Of a stretch of DNA of 44,736 nt, positions 33,787 to 41,693 are shown one piece after another. The translations under genes were made by a program, and so were the position numbers. Position 1 is the first letter of the stretch, and each line of letters starts with the position of its first letter. The notes under the pieces are model-generated. The model had not been told where the DNA came from. It saw only the letters and a program-made list of their open reading frames with translations, and ran no database searches. Source of the stretch: a virus; the IMG/VR virus record IMGVR_UViG_3300036760_000359, positions 1-44,736 of that record, one strand, 5' to 3'.

Positions 33787-33995
33787 GTACCGAACACACT
33801 TGGGACACTAACGAAGCGTATAACCTAATAGCCAATGAAGAATGGGCTTACTTAGACGCTAAAAAAGACGACAGCGATGAAAACCTAGAAGCCATACTTG
33901 TGTCCATTTTGGAGCAGTACAAGCTCGACGTGGAACATATTATGTTCCACCTAATCGACTGGACAAAAGTAAGGCGTTTACTTAACGAAGAATAA
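33783..33995 (+). CDS. Small acidic early protein
   Basis: A 70-aa acidic protein starting at ATG 33783 (ATGAG, overlapping the previous stop). It is helical (NEAYNLIANEEWAYLDAKKD, then NLEAILVSILEQYKLDVEHI). No known domain. It is followed after 5 bp by a strong terminator, so it is the last gene of this unit. Small acidic early proteins of phages often inhibit host or defence proteins; nothing specific supports that here. Confidence 0.6.
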   Translation: MSTEHTWDTNEAYNLIANEEWAYLDAKKDDSDENLEAILVSILEQYKLDVEHIMFHLIDWTKVRRLLNEE

Positions 33996-33999
33996 AATC

Positions 34000-34044
34000 T
34001 CCCCTGGTAAGTGCATTTCGGTGCTTTTATCAGGGGATTTTTTT
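34000..34044 (+). terminator. Rho-independent terminator
   Basis: CCCCTG (34001-34006) pairs with CAGGGG (34031-34036) and extends through GTAA/TTAT pairs to a loop around GCATTTCG. It is followed by seven T (34038-34044). It closes the transcript of the two preceding genes. Confidence 0.85.
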
Positions 34045-34087
34045 GCCTTTAAGGGAAGTCTAAATTAACTGCAAAAAAAGATTTTTC

Positions 34088-34111
34088 TTGACAAAATTTT
34101 CCAGCTATGAT
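34088..34111 (+). promoter_or_regulatory. Possible promoter for the 34177-35576 operon
   Basis: TTGACA at 34088-34093 is followed by TATGAT at 34106-34111. The spacer is only 12 bp, shorter than the usual 16-18, so this is a weak sigma70-like candidate. Position, just after a terminator and 66 bp before the first gene, makes some promoter here likely. A palindrome GCGAAAATCGC (34129-34139) lies just downstream and may be an operator. Confidence 0.4.
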
Positions 34112-34176
34112 TTACGCACAAATTCGATGCGAAAATCGCAACGAAAATTGAAAAAACTACCCCTAAGGAGAGAAAA

Positions 34177-34644
34177 ATGCTAATACCAAAATTCAAAATA
34201 GACGCAAGCGACAGGCTTTATGTCGACGAGAAAAACATATCCAACGGGCATTGGCTATTGCGAAGGCAGTACATGAGCTTGCCGCAAATACCAAAGGCTT
34301 TTAAGGCGGTGGAGAACATCAAGAACGGCACTTATGCTATGGGACTTCGTGGTGGATGGGACAGGCCAGGGACCCCAGACATGGAGAGAATACTTCCGTC
34401 GAACATGGACGGATATAAAAAGCTAAACCCGATCCCTCAAGGGGTGATGTTCCATAATGAAAACTGGGTACAGGGCTACCGCTACGAGACGGAAGACAAA
34501 AGCCTCTCTGTTTTTGTTGCTACTCAATACGTGCCGCTCATGCAACTAGGAGAGTGTTTCGCGAAAGAAGAAAAGGCCCCCATTATTATTCAAGCGTGCG
34601 GTGAAACTGCGGCGGTTATCATGCCTTTAAGGGAGCCGAAATGA
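34177..34644 (+). CDS. Hypothetical early protein
   Basis: A 155-aa protein, first gene of a five-gene cluster. ATG 34177 has AAGGAGAGAAAA upstream. Composition is mixed alpha/beta (YRYETEDKSLSVFVATQYVP, then PIIIQACGETAAVIMPL). No membrane segment or recognised motif. The next gene overlaps by ATGA. Function unknown. Confidence 0.6.
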   Translation: MLIPKFKIDASDRLYVDEKNISNGHWLLRRQYMSLPQIPKAFKAVENIKNGTYAMGLRGGWDRPGTPDMERILPSNMDGYKKLNPIPQGVMFHNENWVQGYRYETEDKSLSVFVATQYVPLMQLGECFAKEEKAPIIIQACGETAAVIMPLREPK

Positions 34645-34820
34645 ACACAGCAAAGGAAACAGTTCCGACAGTGATGGAGAAAATCGACCTTCTCGACGGA
34701 AAACTAGGAGAGGCCGCCGAGCTTGGAGAAGAATTAAACCGGCTAACCAAAGAGCTTTTAGGAAAGGAACAAAATGCAGGGGACAGAAATAAAAGGGGGA
34801 TGAATGGCGAAGCTGTATGA
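34641..34820 (+). CDS. Small coiled-coil protein (59 aa)
   Basis: A 59-aa protein starting at ATG 34641, overlapping the previous stop (ATGA). It is largely a single amphipathic helix (MEKIDLLDGKLGEAAELGEE then LNRLTKELLGKEQ). It overlaps the next gene by 17 bp; that gene's ribosome site AAAAGGGGGATGA lies in its tail. A minus-strand frame over the same region has no ribosome site and is a shadow. Confidence 0.55.
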   Translation: MNTAKETVPTVMEKIDLLDGKLGEAAELGEELNRLTKELLGKEQNAGDRNKRGMNGEAV

Positions 34821-35064
34821 GTTTAACGATAGGGCAATCGCCGAAAGGGATCTCTACAACCGTTTTGACGAATACCTTGACGACTCGAACGATCCGGTTT
34901 TGCTTTGCGACCGATCGTACTTGCCGTCTCACGTATTCCGGCACATCAACCGGACGTTGTACGAAAGAGAGTTTATCGAGTGGCTCGCGTGGAAGGTTTC
35001 CGAGCGAGCTTATATCGAGAAAGATGGGAAATATTATCCTGCGGAGGACGGCTACGATGAGTGA
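34804..35064 (+). CDS. Hypothetical early protein
   Basis: An 86-aa acidic protein with helices FNDRAIAERDLYNRFDEYLD and FIEWLAWKVSERAYIEKDGK. ATG 34804 has a strong AGGGGGATGA upstream. No family recognised. It overlaps the next gene at GATGAGTGA. Confidence 0.6.
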   Translation: MAKLYEFNDRAIAERDLYNRFDEYLDDSNDPVLLCDRSYLPSHVFRHINRTLYEREFIEWLAWKVSERAYIEKDGKYYPAEDGYDE

Positions 35065-35344
35065 GTATACGCCTGGGCCGTGGCGAGCAGCTGATTTTGC
35101 TATCGATGATTCAAACTTTATCTCGCAAATGATTTGCCAATTAAGCAGCGGAAGAACGATAGAAGAAGACGCCGCAAACGCCCGTCTCATTGTCGCCGCA
35201 CCGGAGCTGCTTTTTGAATTAAAGCGCGGGTTAGTCCTCTTACAATGCATTGAAGAGGAAACGAAGTACTGCACTGCGGTCACCCAAAGCTTCTGGAAAA
35301 AACTAATCGCCAAAGCCGAAGGGAAGAACAATGAAAACCTTTAG
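35057..35344 (+). CDS. Phage protein with ANARLI.AAPELL motif
   Basis: A 95-aa protein starting at ATG 35057 (MSEYTPGPWRAADFAIDD), overlapping the previous stop. The motif AANARLIVAAPELLFELKRG is widespread in small phage proteins of unknown function that begin with TPGPW. The frame extends upstream to 34817, but those codons lie wholly in the preceding gene. Likely an accessory early protein. Confidence 0.7.
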   Translation: MSEYTPGPWRAADFAIDDSNFISQMICQLSSGRTIEEDAANARLIVAAPELLFELKRGLVLLQCIEEETKYCTAVTQSFWKKLIAKAEGKNNENL

Positions 35345-35576
35345 AGTGAAAATCCCCTTTTGGTATTACGAAGTTTTCGAGGTGGAAGCCGAATCAGAAG
35401 ACACAGCGATCGCTTGTGCGCTTTCTGACATGAGTAGATGGACAACAGAAGAAGAGATTCAAATGGGGTCTCTCGACGATTACTTGCCAATCGCCGAAGA
35501 AGTAAAAACCGCGCGACCGAAAAAAAATCGCTCAAAAATCGTCGCCACGCCGCGTTTGACTGAAAAGCCGTGCTAG
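35331..35576 (+). CDS. Hypothetical early protein
   Basis: An 81-aa protein. N-terminal beta-like segment (FRVKIPFWYYEVFEVEAESE) then helix DTAIACALSDMSRWTTEEEI, then a basic tail (ARPKKNRSKIVATPRLTEKP). It overlaps the previous gene by 14 bp. Last gene of the cluster, followed by a large hairpin that may end transcription. Not recognised. Confidence 0.6.
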   Translation: MKTFRVKIPFWYYEVFEVEAESEDTAIACALSDMSRWTTEEEIQMGSLDDYLPIAEEVKTARPKKNRSKIVATPRLTEKPC

Positions 35577-35580
35577 GAGC

Positions 35581-35635
35581 TGCGTTCGAGGTTTTCAATT
35601 GAAATTTGAAGGCAAAGAATTGAAAATTGAACGCA
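35581..35635. terminator. Large hairpin between convergent genes
   Basis: TGCGTTC (35581-35587) pairs with GAACGCA (35629-35635), and inside it TTTTCAATT (35592-35600) pairs with AATTGAAAA (35618-35626). The two-part stem lies between the end of the plus-strand cluster and the end of the minus-strand replication module. AT-rich arms rather than a T-tail make it a possible bidirectional terminator. Confidence 0.55.
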
Positions 35636-35699
35636 CTGCGACGCGAATTCAACTGCGATTTTCGCGCTGAAAATTTTTCTCGAAAACCGCAACACTTCC

Positions 35700-35834
35700 T
35701 TAGCTCAAGTCCGAATCGAAGAACGACATGATCTTATTCACGACCTTCTTAGCGAGCTGGTAGGCGCTACTGGCCCGCACCTTATCGTGAAACGCTTTTA
35801 ATTTTGCCTTGACTTTTTCAAAAAGGGATTTCAT
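35700..35834 (-). CDS. Small amphipathic basic protein (44 aa)
   Basis: A 44-aa protein starting at ATG 35834 with AGGAG seven bases upstream, overlapping the end of the primase-helicase gene by 17 bp. Nearly one amphipathic helix: MKSLFEKVKAKLKAFHDKVR then AYQLAKKVVNKIMSFFDSD. The frame extends to 35915 but only inside the primase gene. It may bind membrane or DNA; function unknown. Confidence 0.6.
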   Translation of the reverse strand: MKSLFEKVKAKLKAFHDKVRASSAYQLAKKVVNKIMSFFDSDLS

Positions 35835-38100
35835 TGACTGACTCCTGTATTCGTGGTTGTGGATCGGATAGCTCGTCCGGCTGCTTCTCCGTGTGTTCCC
35901 CGCTTCCGTTCCCATTACTCTTATCGGATTCTCCTATCTTAACCCAAACCTTTGAATTTTTCCCGCCTACCCGCCTCACCCTTCTATCCCACCCGAGTTG
36001 GTGGAAGCACCTAGCCACCCGCTTTTGAGCCATAGGATCAAAGCGATCGACCTCTCCCTTGAGGCAGTCTACCCAAATATCTCTCAAGGTCACGCACGCC
36101 GATTCCCTGAACGCCAGGTAAGGCCCGATGTCTTCTATCCAGGCGTCGAGGATTTGCCGACTTTCCTGTTGCATCAGCGTTTCTTCCATCGGCATTTCGT
36201 GCCAGGACGCACCGGCCTTAAGGCAATGCACGGCCTCGGCGAAAAAGAGGTTTCGGTTTTCTCGAATGTAAATGAGATCTATTTTTCCTACTTTTATCGG
36301 CCAGAATCTCCGTCCGCCTGTTGGGTCATTGAGATAAGCCGATTCGTTCGTGGATCCGGCAAAGATGCAAGTCCGCGGGTACTTCTGATTATACCGACCG
36401 TAAGAAACTCGGATGTCGTCGGAAGCGTTCGAGAGATCCTTCTTGATGATGTTGATGTCGACCTTCGAGAAGGAAGAGAGTTCCGCGATTTCAATGAGAA
36501 GCTTTCCTTGAAGTCCCTGGTAAAAATCTTTCTCTCCTGGGCGTGCGCTTGCCTGGGAATACCAATCCCCTCCGATAACAGAGAGAGCTGTCGACTTATA
36601 AGTGCCCTGTGCTCCCTCGAGAACAATCATCTCGTCAGCCTTGCAGCCAGGGGAATAAATTCTAGCCGCGAGAGAGATCCAGAAATTCCTTGAAGCGGCT
36701 CTTGTAAAAGCGGAATCCTCAGCGCCAAGCCCCTCGATAAAAAACCTTTCAATGCGCTCGGCTTTGTCCCACTCGAGAGTCTCCATCCAGTCTTTCGGCT
36801 CATTCTTCGGGTGTTGCCTCCCCCAAGTCATCGCGGCTTGGGCGACAAGAGTAGTGGGAACTTTTCTGATGTCGAGAATGCGCTGCAAGTAAATCGTTAA
36901 CTCGCTGTCGTCGTGCTCTGTCCACTGTCTCGCCTTCCCGTTCTCGCCTTTCGTGAAGTAGCGTCCGTGAAACTCGTCGTACCAAACCAGATCTTGCAAG
37001 TGTTCATCGACTTTAAAAAGCCGCATAATATTGTCGAGATTCACTATTGGTTGCCCCTGTCTTGTGAGAACGAGTTCAGCTCGTTGCCAGGTTATCATGG
37101 CGCTATTTGATGCCGTGCCGTTATCTTCTTCTTCGACTGGCTCGGCCCAGTCTTCTTTCGGCAAAACCTCCGCTTCGTCTAAAAGGCGCACTCTCGTTTT
37201 TGCCCAAGCGAAGAAGTCTTTTCCATTCCACCCATCGTTGATTGCGTCGGCTGCGTCCCACCCCTTTGAGTGGTCGCTTGGATCGATAACTTTAATTTCT
37301 GGGGAATGGTCTTTTAAGATCCTGGCAACTCCGGCCATCGCCTTAAGCCCTGGCTCGTCAGCGTCAGGCCATAGGAGGATTTTACGGCCATAAATCGGGG
37401 AGAAGTCTACCTTATTGTAAGAGTTCCCACCATTCGGCCAGCACATTACGATATAAGGGCCGCTGGCAAGCCTCCGAGCGGAGTCGCAAGCCTTTTCCCC
37501 TTCGACTAGCATAATAGGGGCTTCTGGGCGCAGAGAAAGCAGCTCAAGTCCGTACAATGGCCGCGGAGTGGGCCAGGATTTCATTGTGTACCGGCTGCCT
37601 TTTGTGCTCCATGTCCAAGGAATGATCTGCTTCTTCCCGCCGACCGGATCGTATCTGGCAATGTAGAAAAGAACATCGTCTTTCTCGGTTCGGTAACACC
37701 AATGCATTGAAGGCTTGCCGTATTCTTGGTGAAGCATTTGAGGAACTGGCTTATCTAGTGGAGGGGGGATGATCTCCGGCACCTCGGTTTTCGCAGCGAT
37801 TAGCTGAAAGCCAACTTCTGAAGCGAGCTGCTTGGCCGCCTCGCCTTGTCCGATATTATTTATTGCCGCCCAAAGAGAGATGAGATCGCCACCACGAAAC
37901 TGATCGGGATTAGCAAAGTCGCACCAAGCGCCGGTACGGACATTAACTCGGAAGGAATCTCCTGGCCCTCCGGTGATGTCACCGCACATATATTCTTGGC
38001 CTTTAAGTGTTCCGCCTGGCAACCATTTAGGTAGTAGAATCCTGGCTCGAGAGAGTAATTGGAATGATAGTCCTGAAAAATCAAGCTGGTTTGTAGCCAT
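35818..38100 (-). CDS. Primase-helicase (TOPRIM + VapE/D5-like helicase)
   Basis: A 760-aa replication protein. The N-terminal part has a primase-type fold with GTLKGQEYMCGDITG and WCDFANPDQFRGGDLISLW. A TOPRIM-like region begins with IMLVEGEKACDSARRL (about residue 195) and continues to KILLWPDADEPGLKAM. The C-terminal helicase of virulence-associated E type has Walker A EGAQGTYKST (near 498), then LLIEIAELSSF and TCIFAGSTNESAYLNDPTGG (about 577-597), and RRFWPI. It should prime and unwind DNA at the fork. No DNA polymerase is seen in the window, so the host enzyme is probably used. Confidence 0.87.
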   Translation of the reverse strand: MATNQLDFSGLSFQLLSRARILLPKWLPGGTLKGQEYMCGDITGGPGDSFRVNVRTGAWCDFANPDQFRGGDLISLWAAINNIGQGEAAKQLASEVGFQLIAAKTEVPEIIPPPLDKPVPQMLHQEYGKPSMHWCYRTEKDDVLFYIARYDPVGGKKQIIPWTWSTKGSRYTMKSWPTPRPLYGLELLSLRPEAPIMLVEGEKACDSARRLASGPYIVMCWPNGGNSYNKVDFSPIYGRKILLWPDADEPGLKAMAGVARILKDHSPEIKVIDPSDHSKGWDAADAINDGWNGKDFFAWAKTRVRLLDEAEVLPKEDWAEPVEEEDNGTASNSAMITWQRAELVLTRQGQPIVNLDNIMRLFKVDEHLQDLVWYDEFHGRYFTKGENGKARQWTEHDDSELTIYLQRILDIRKVPTTLVAQAAMTWGRQHPKNEPKDWMETLEWDKAERIERFFIEGLGAEDSAFTRAASRNFWISLAARIYSPGCKADEMIVLEGAQGTYKSTALSVIGGDWYSQASARPGEKDFYQGLQGKLLIEIAELSSFSKVDINIIKKDLSNASDDIRVSYGRYNQKYPRTCIFAGSTNESAYLNDPTGGRRFWPIKVGKIDLIYIRENRNLFFAEAVHCLKAGASWHEMPMEETLMQQESRQILDAWIEDIGPYLAFRESACVTLRDIWVDCLKGEVDRFDPMAQKRVARCFHQLGWDRRVRRVGGKNSKVWVKIGESDKSNGNGSGEHTEKQPDELSDPQPRIQESVNEIPF

Positions 38101-38416
38101 CTAATCCTTCAACCGCGTCTTCTTGGCTTCGGGCGCATATCGCAATTCCTCCCTCACGATGCACCACGGAAAGGAAATTCGCCTGTTCTTTTGTTAATTT
38201 TCCGTTTTCCAGTTTTACCTCACATGCTGTGAAAACCGCAACACGTTTTCCAACCATTTCGGAAGAAATTATTATTGACTTCCATCCGATCAGATCGGAA
38301 CTACCCTTGCAAAGACCATAGGCAACATATTGACCCTGAGCGTCTCTGAGTACGCCGACGTTGTTGCGAAAAAGGCGTGCTTCTTTTTTTGTGGCGGCCA
38401 CCTGACAGCGACGCAT
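38081..38416 (-). CDS. VRR-NUC domain nuclease
   Basis: A 111-aa protein. I start it at ATG 38416 with GAGGGAGAATTA upstream; the open frame extends to 38674 but those codons are hydrophobic shadow of the methylase gene. It has the VRR-NUC pattern: KKEARLFRNNVG, AYGLCKGSSDLIGW, then VAVFTACEVKLENGKLTKEQ and NFLSVVHREGGIAI. This is a small restriction-like nuclease common in phage replication modules. It overlaps the primase start by 20 bp. Confidence 0.82.
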   Translation of the reverse strand: MRRCQVAATKKEARLFRNNVGVLRDAQGQYVAYGLCKGSSDLIGWKSIIISSEMVGKRVAVFTACEVKLENGKLTKEQANFLSVVHREGGIAICARSQEDAVEGLDGYKPA

Positions 38417-38426
38417 TAATTCTCCC

Positions 38427-38897
38427 TCAAGCACTAGGCATCTCCGTTTGCCCAGGGCGTTTAATCTCAGGATGAAAAATAACAAACATGTGCGCCCCAC
38501 GAGGACCGCAGACAGCACCCTTCCAATCGGGTGGTGGTTGAAACTTAATGCGAAATGGAAACCGCTCGACAATACTAGCAAAAGGATTATGAGCAATGAA
38601 ATCTCTGTACCAACGGACAGAGTGATCACAAGGTAAAAGAGCCCCCGTTGTAACTCCGTGGACGGATTCCTCAACAGCTTTTCTCACCCATGGCTTTGGA
38701 TCAGAATAAGGGGGGTTCATCCAGCACTTACCTCCGACCGCCCACACCTTGTCTAATGCGTTGTCGTGTATGGTGAGGTAATCTTTGCACTTGTGATTTG
38801 CATCACTGGCACATACATCAAATGTAAATGGCCCGTAGATCGCATCGAGCTGTTCAAAAAGCCAGTTGGGAGTATGCCATTCATCGGTCAGTTTCAT
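38427..38897 (-). CDS. DNA N6-adenine methyltransferase (Dam-like)
   Basis: A 156-aa protein from ATG 38897 (MKLTDEWHTPNWLFEQLDAI). The catalytic motif is NPPYSD (residues 61-66); upstream FTFDVCASDANHKC forms the adenosylmethionine-binding side. This is the phage-type Dam family (PF05869-like). It may methylate phage DNA against restriction or modify host sites. GATC occurs often in the control region, which would be targets if it acts on GATC; that specificity is not shown. It overlaps the upstream gene by 17 bp. Confidence 0.85.
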   Translation of the reverse strand: MKLTDEWHTPNWLFEQLDAIYGPFTFDVCASDANHKCKDYLTIHDNALDKVWAVGGKCWMNPPYSDPKPWVRKAVEESVHGVTTGALLPCDHSVRWYRDFIAHNPFASIVERFPFRIKFQPPPDWKGAVCGPRGAHMFVIFHPEIKRPGQTEMPSA

Positions 38898-39099
38898 TCG
38901 CCACCCTTGACTCTGCAACAGCAACAAGCTCCTTAGCTCTATTTAACAAGTCTTCCTCACCGGCGATCCAGCCAGCACGATAAGCGAAAATTAAATCTGA
39001 CTCGAGCCTTGTCGCATAGTCCTGTTGAAACCCTTTCGCGAATTCTTTTGCCTTCTCTGCCAATCTATCATCTTGTAAAAATATCGGCGATTGCTCCAT
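38881..39099 (-). CDS. Small helical protein (72 aa)
   Basis: A 72-aa protein starting at ATG 39099 with GGGGGAGATA upstream, sharing TAATG with the helicase stop. Helical: DDRLAEKAKEFAKGFQQDYA, then FAYRAGWIAGEEDLLNRAKE. The pattern AGWIAGEEDLL resembles small phage proteins of unknown function. Lies between helicase and methylase genes. Confidence 0.6.
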   Translation of the reverse strand: MEQSPIFLQDDRLAEKAKEFAKGFQQDYATRLESDLIFAYRAGWIAGEEDLLNRAKELVAVAESRVANETDR

Positions 39100-40487
39100 T
39101 ATCTCCCCCTTTGTAATTTCTTCGCTTGCCTTGCATTGAAAACGTGCTTCGACCACGCCCGAGCGTTGCGATAACCGCGCTTTAACCCGATCTGATAAAG
39201 ATCCTCTAATGACTGAGCGGATCCCTGTTCTTTAAGGCGTACCCTTCTTACGGCGGCCACGTCAACTTCAACCAAGTCTCCTTCAACCGTTTCCACCTCC
39301 CGCTTTTTCTCTAATTGGAAAATATGCCCACACTCAGGGCACTTCATTAACCCGCCAAAGAAAACGGCGTAGCACTTAGGACAAGACCTTGTGGGACATT
39401 CCCCGCCTTTTCGCTTTGCTATTCCACTCAAAGACCATTCTCTATCTTCATCAGGAAGCCCATGCCTCATAGCATTGCCAGCATGATCAAGGATAATAGC
39501 GTACTCTTTCCCAGGAAAAGGACGGAGAGCACGACCTGACTGTTGAATCCAAAGCGCCAACGACATTGTTGGTCTGAGCATGATTGCTACTTCAATTGCT
39601 GGTAGGTCAAAGCCCTCCGATATAATGTCACAGGAAGTAAGAATGTCTATTTTGCCGCTGCGATAGTCGGAAACTATTTGCTTTCGAATATCGCCGTGTA
39701 ATGTCCCATCTATAGAGAGAGCACGAAACCCAGCTCTTGAAAATTCTTCAGCGACGTTTTTGGCGTGCTCAACCGAAACGCAGAATACAATTGCTCTTTT
39801 CCCTGCGGCCCGCTTTTTGTATTCCGTAATGGCGTGGCCGGTGATAACCGGCTTGGCCGCAGCCCGAGCCAAGTCTCCCTTAACGAAGTCGCCGTATTTG
39901 GATTTCACATCGCTTGTGTCGATGGTAGAAGGAGCGAATAACTTATATTTGCAAAGAGCACCCAGCTCAATTAACTCCGAAACGGTCGGCCCCATTATCA
40001 TATCGTCGAAAATGTCTCCCAAAGGCTCACCGGATAGTCTCGCGGGGGACGCCGTTACCCCTACTCGGTAAGCCTTGGGAAAATTTTGTAAAACCCTGCC
40101 CCAGGTGGATCCCTTAATGGCATGGTGGGCTTCGTCGATAATAATAATGTTCGGAGGCACTAGCTTGTGCATTCTCCTCACCACTGAGAAAACAGATCCT
40201 ACGTGAACCGAATGCTCCATATCGTATTCCCTTCCGGCGCAAACAAAGCTATGCTTCACCTTAAATTGTTCAAGCGTATCGCTTATCTGATCGATGAGTT
40301 CTTCCCTGTGAGCCAGGATTAGGACGCGCTTCCCTTTCGCTGATGCGGTTTCCGCAAAGAACGAAAAGGCTACGGTCTTTCCACTGCCACAAGGTGAGAC
40401 TAGGAGCGGAGCGCGGCGACCGGATCGCATTGATTCGCGTGTACTCAAGACAAGTTTGTCTTGGTATGGGCGCAGTGTTATTGGCAT
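39099..40487 (-). CDS. SF2 DEAD/DEAH-box helicase with zinc ribbon
   Basis: A 462-aa protein. Motif I is SPCGSGKTVAF (about residues 32-42), motif Ia region VLILAHREELIDQI, motif II IIIIDEAHHAIKG (DEAH box), motif III GVTASPARLSG, motif VI-like IQQSGRALRPF. Near residue 370 there is a zinc ribbon of four cysteines, CPTRSCPKCYAVF and MKCPECGHIF. Such RadD-like/UvsW-like helicases act in phage replication and recombination. It is the first large gene of the replication module. Confidence 0.9.
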   Translation of the reverse strand: MPITLRPYQDKLVLSTRESMRSGRRAPLLVSPCGSGKTVAFSFFAETASAKGKRVLILAHREELIDQISDTLEQFKVKHSFVCAGREYDMEHSVHVGSVFSVVRRMHKLVPPNIIIIDEAHHAIKGSTWGRVLQNFPKAYRVGVTASPARLSGEPLGDIFDDMIMGPTVSELIELGALCKYKLFAPSTIDTSDVKSKYGDFVKGDLARAAAKPVITGHAITEYKKRAAGKRAIVFCVSVEHAKNVAEEFSRAGFRALSIDGTLHGDIRKQIVSDYRSGKIDILTSCDIISEGFDLPAIEVAIMLRPTMSLALWIQQSGRALRPFPGKEYAIILDHAGNAMRHGLPDEDREWSLSGIAKRKGGECPTRSCPKCYAVFFGGLMKCPECGHIFQLEKKREVETVEGDLVEVDVAAVRRVRLKEQGSAQSLEDLYQIGLKRGYRNARAWSKHVFNARQAKKLQRGR

Positions 40488-40498
40488 TTGAACTCACC

Positions 40499-40729
40499 TT
40501 ATATAGTTCGACCGTAGTCGAGATCGCGAGAAGTAATCGGAAGCTTGCGCCGTTTCGCTATCTTTAAGATAGTCAATCGCGCTGCCTTTGGGATCGTTCC
40601 GCCATATCCACCGCTGGTTTTCGGCGTCTGCCACCGAGACACCGAACCAGGGTGACGGCCAATAATAAAAGCGGCAGACCGAACCCCACCGAAAATTCTA
40701 ATCACGTATTTTGCCGGACTTAATTTCAT
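40499..40729 (-). CDS. Small Cro-like HTH regulator
   Basis: A 76-aa protein with an HTH: VIRIFGGVRSAAFIIGRHPG then SVSRWQTPKTSGGYGGTIPK, a Cro/YdaS-like arrangement (helix-turn-helix with V-S-R-W in the recognition helix). It is divergent from the exonuclease operon and starts at ATG 40729 with GGAGAATTA upstream. It probably binds the intergenic repeats at 40762-40776. No larger CI-type repressor or integrase is seen, so a lysogenic switch is not supported. Confidence 0.75.
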   Translation of the reverse strand: MKLSPAKYVIRIFGGVRSAAFIIGRHPGSVSRWQTPKTSGGYGGTIPKAARLTILKIAKRRKLPITSRDLDYGRTI

Positions 40730-40761
40730 TAATTCTCCTGTTGCGTTTTCCGAATCATATT

Positions 40762-40785
40762 GCTAAAACCGCTAAACACTGTCAA
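40762..40785. promoter_or_regulatory. Divergent control region: GCTAAA repeats and TTGACA
   Basis: Two direct repeats GCTAAA (40762-40767 and 40771-40776), nine bases apart, lie between the HTH gene and the YqaJ gene. On the minus strand a perfect TTGACA (40785-40780) precedes CAATAT at 17 bp. On the plus strand TTGCGT (40741) and TAAAAC (40764) are a weaker pair. The repeats overlap both promoter candidates, as expected of operators for the small HTH protein. Confidence 0.5.
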
Positions 40786-40793
40786 GGAGAACA

Positions 40794-41693
40794 ATGATAG
40801 AAATAATTGAACCGCGTGACAAAGACCATTGGCTAGAAATGAGAGCGAAGGACATTACTTCCACCGAAGTTTCAGCCCTTTTCGGAGCAAACCAATACTT
40901 GACAAAGTTCGAGTTATGGCACCGCAAAAGAGCCGGTCAAGTAGTAAAAATTGAAGAAAACAATTTTATGAAATGGGGTACGCGACTTCAAGATTCTATC
41001 GCGGCAGGCATCGCTGCCGATGAGAAACTGAATATAAAACGATTCGATGGGTACATGAGAGATCCCGAGCTGCGCATAGGATCCTCGTTTGATTTCTTCA
41101 TCGAAGACGACGGCATTCTTGAGATCAAGAATGTCGGAGAGAGACAGTTTCAAAACGCCTGGATAGTTGATGGGGATCACGTTGAGGCTCCCCTCTATAT
41201 AGAGGCACAAGTACAGCACCAGCTCCTACTGTCAGGCAGAAAATACGCATATATTGGGGCATTAGTGGGCGGCAACCAAGTGACTCTAGTAAAGAGGGAG
41301 CCTGATCCTAAAATCCATACAGCTATTAAAAATGCTGTCAGTGCGTTTTGGGTGAGCATCGAGAAGAACGATGTCCCTGCTCCAGATTTCGCAAAAGATG
41401 CCGACTTCATTCGTCAGCTTTATAGTTTTGCGACTCCGGAGAAAACGATTGAGGCCAACGCTGGAATAGCCCTTCTTGCTCAGACATATAAAGAGCTTGG
41501 CGATGAGATAAAAGAATCGGAAGATAAGCGGAAGGCTGTTAAAGCGCAAATGCTAATGGAGATAGGAGACGCCGAGCGAGTAAGAGGAGCTAACTTCTCC
41601 ATCAGCGCAACTATCATCGGGCCAAAGCACGTTGAATACGACGCAAAAGGATACCGAGATTTCAGGGTAAACTGGAAAAAGGAGAAGGTATGA
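40794..41693 (+). CDS. YqaJ-family recombination exonuclease
   Basis: A 299-aa protein of the lambda-exonuclease/YqaJ family. Early: KDITSTEVSALFGANQYLTK. Catalytic D...ExK: SSFDFFIEDDGILEIKN with D100, E110 and K112. The next family segment is EAPLYIEAQVQHQLLLSGRK and YIGALVGGNQ. The protein resects double-strand ends to feed the RecT annealase encoded two genes later. ATG 40794 has AAGGAG six bases upstream. Confidence 0.9.
   Translation: MIEIIEPRDKDHWLEMRAKDITSTEVSALFGANQYLTKFELWHRKRAGQVVKIEENNFMKWGTRLQDSIAAGIAADEKLNIKRFDGYMRDPELRIGSSFDFFIEDDGILEIKNVGERQFQNAWIVDGDHVEAPLYIEAQVQHQLLLSGRKYAYIGALVGGNQVTLVKREPDPKIHTAIKNAVSAFWVSIEKNDVPAPDFAKDADFIRQLYSFATPEKTIEANAGIALLAQTYKELGDEIKESEDKRKAVKAQMLMEIGDAERVRGANFSISATIIGPKHVEYDAKGYRDFRVNWKKEKV

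Noticed and set aside
34627-35331. 234-codon minus-strand frame over the early cassette
   Set aside because: It covers five overlapping plus-strand genes that have ribosome sites and stop/start coupling; it has no site of its own.
38417-38674. N-terminal hydrophobic extension of the VRR-NUC frame
   Set aside because: These codons lie inside the methylase gene; the ATG at 38416 has a good ribosome site and begins the recognisable domain.
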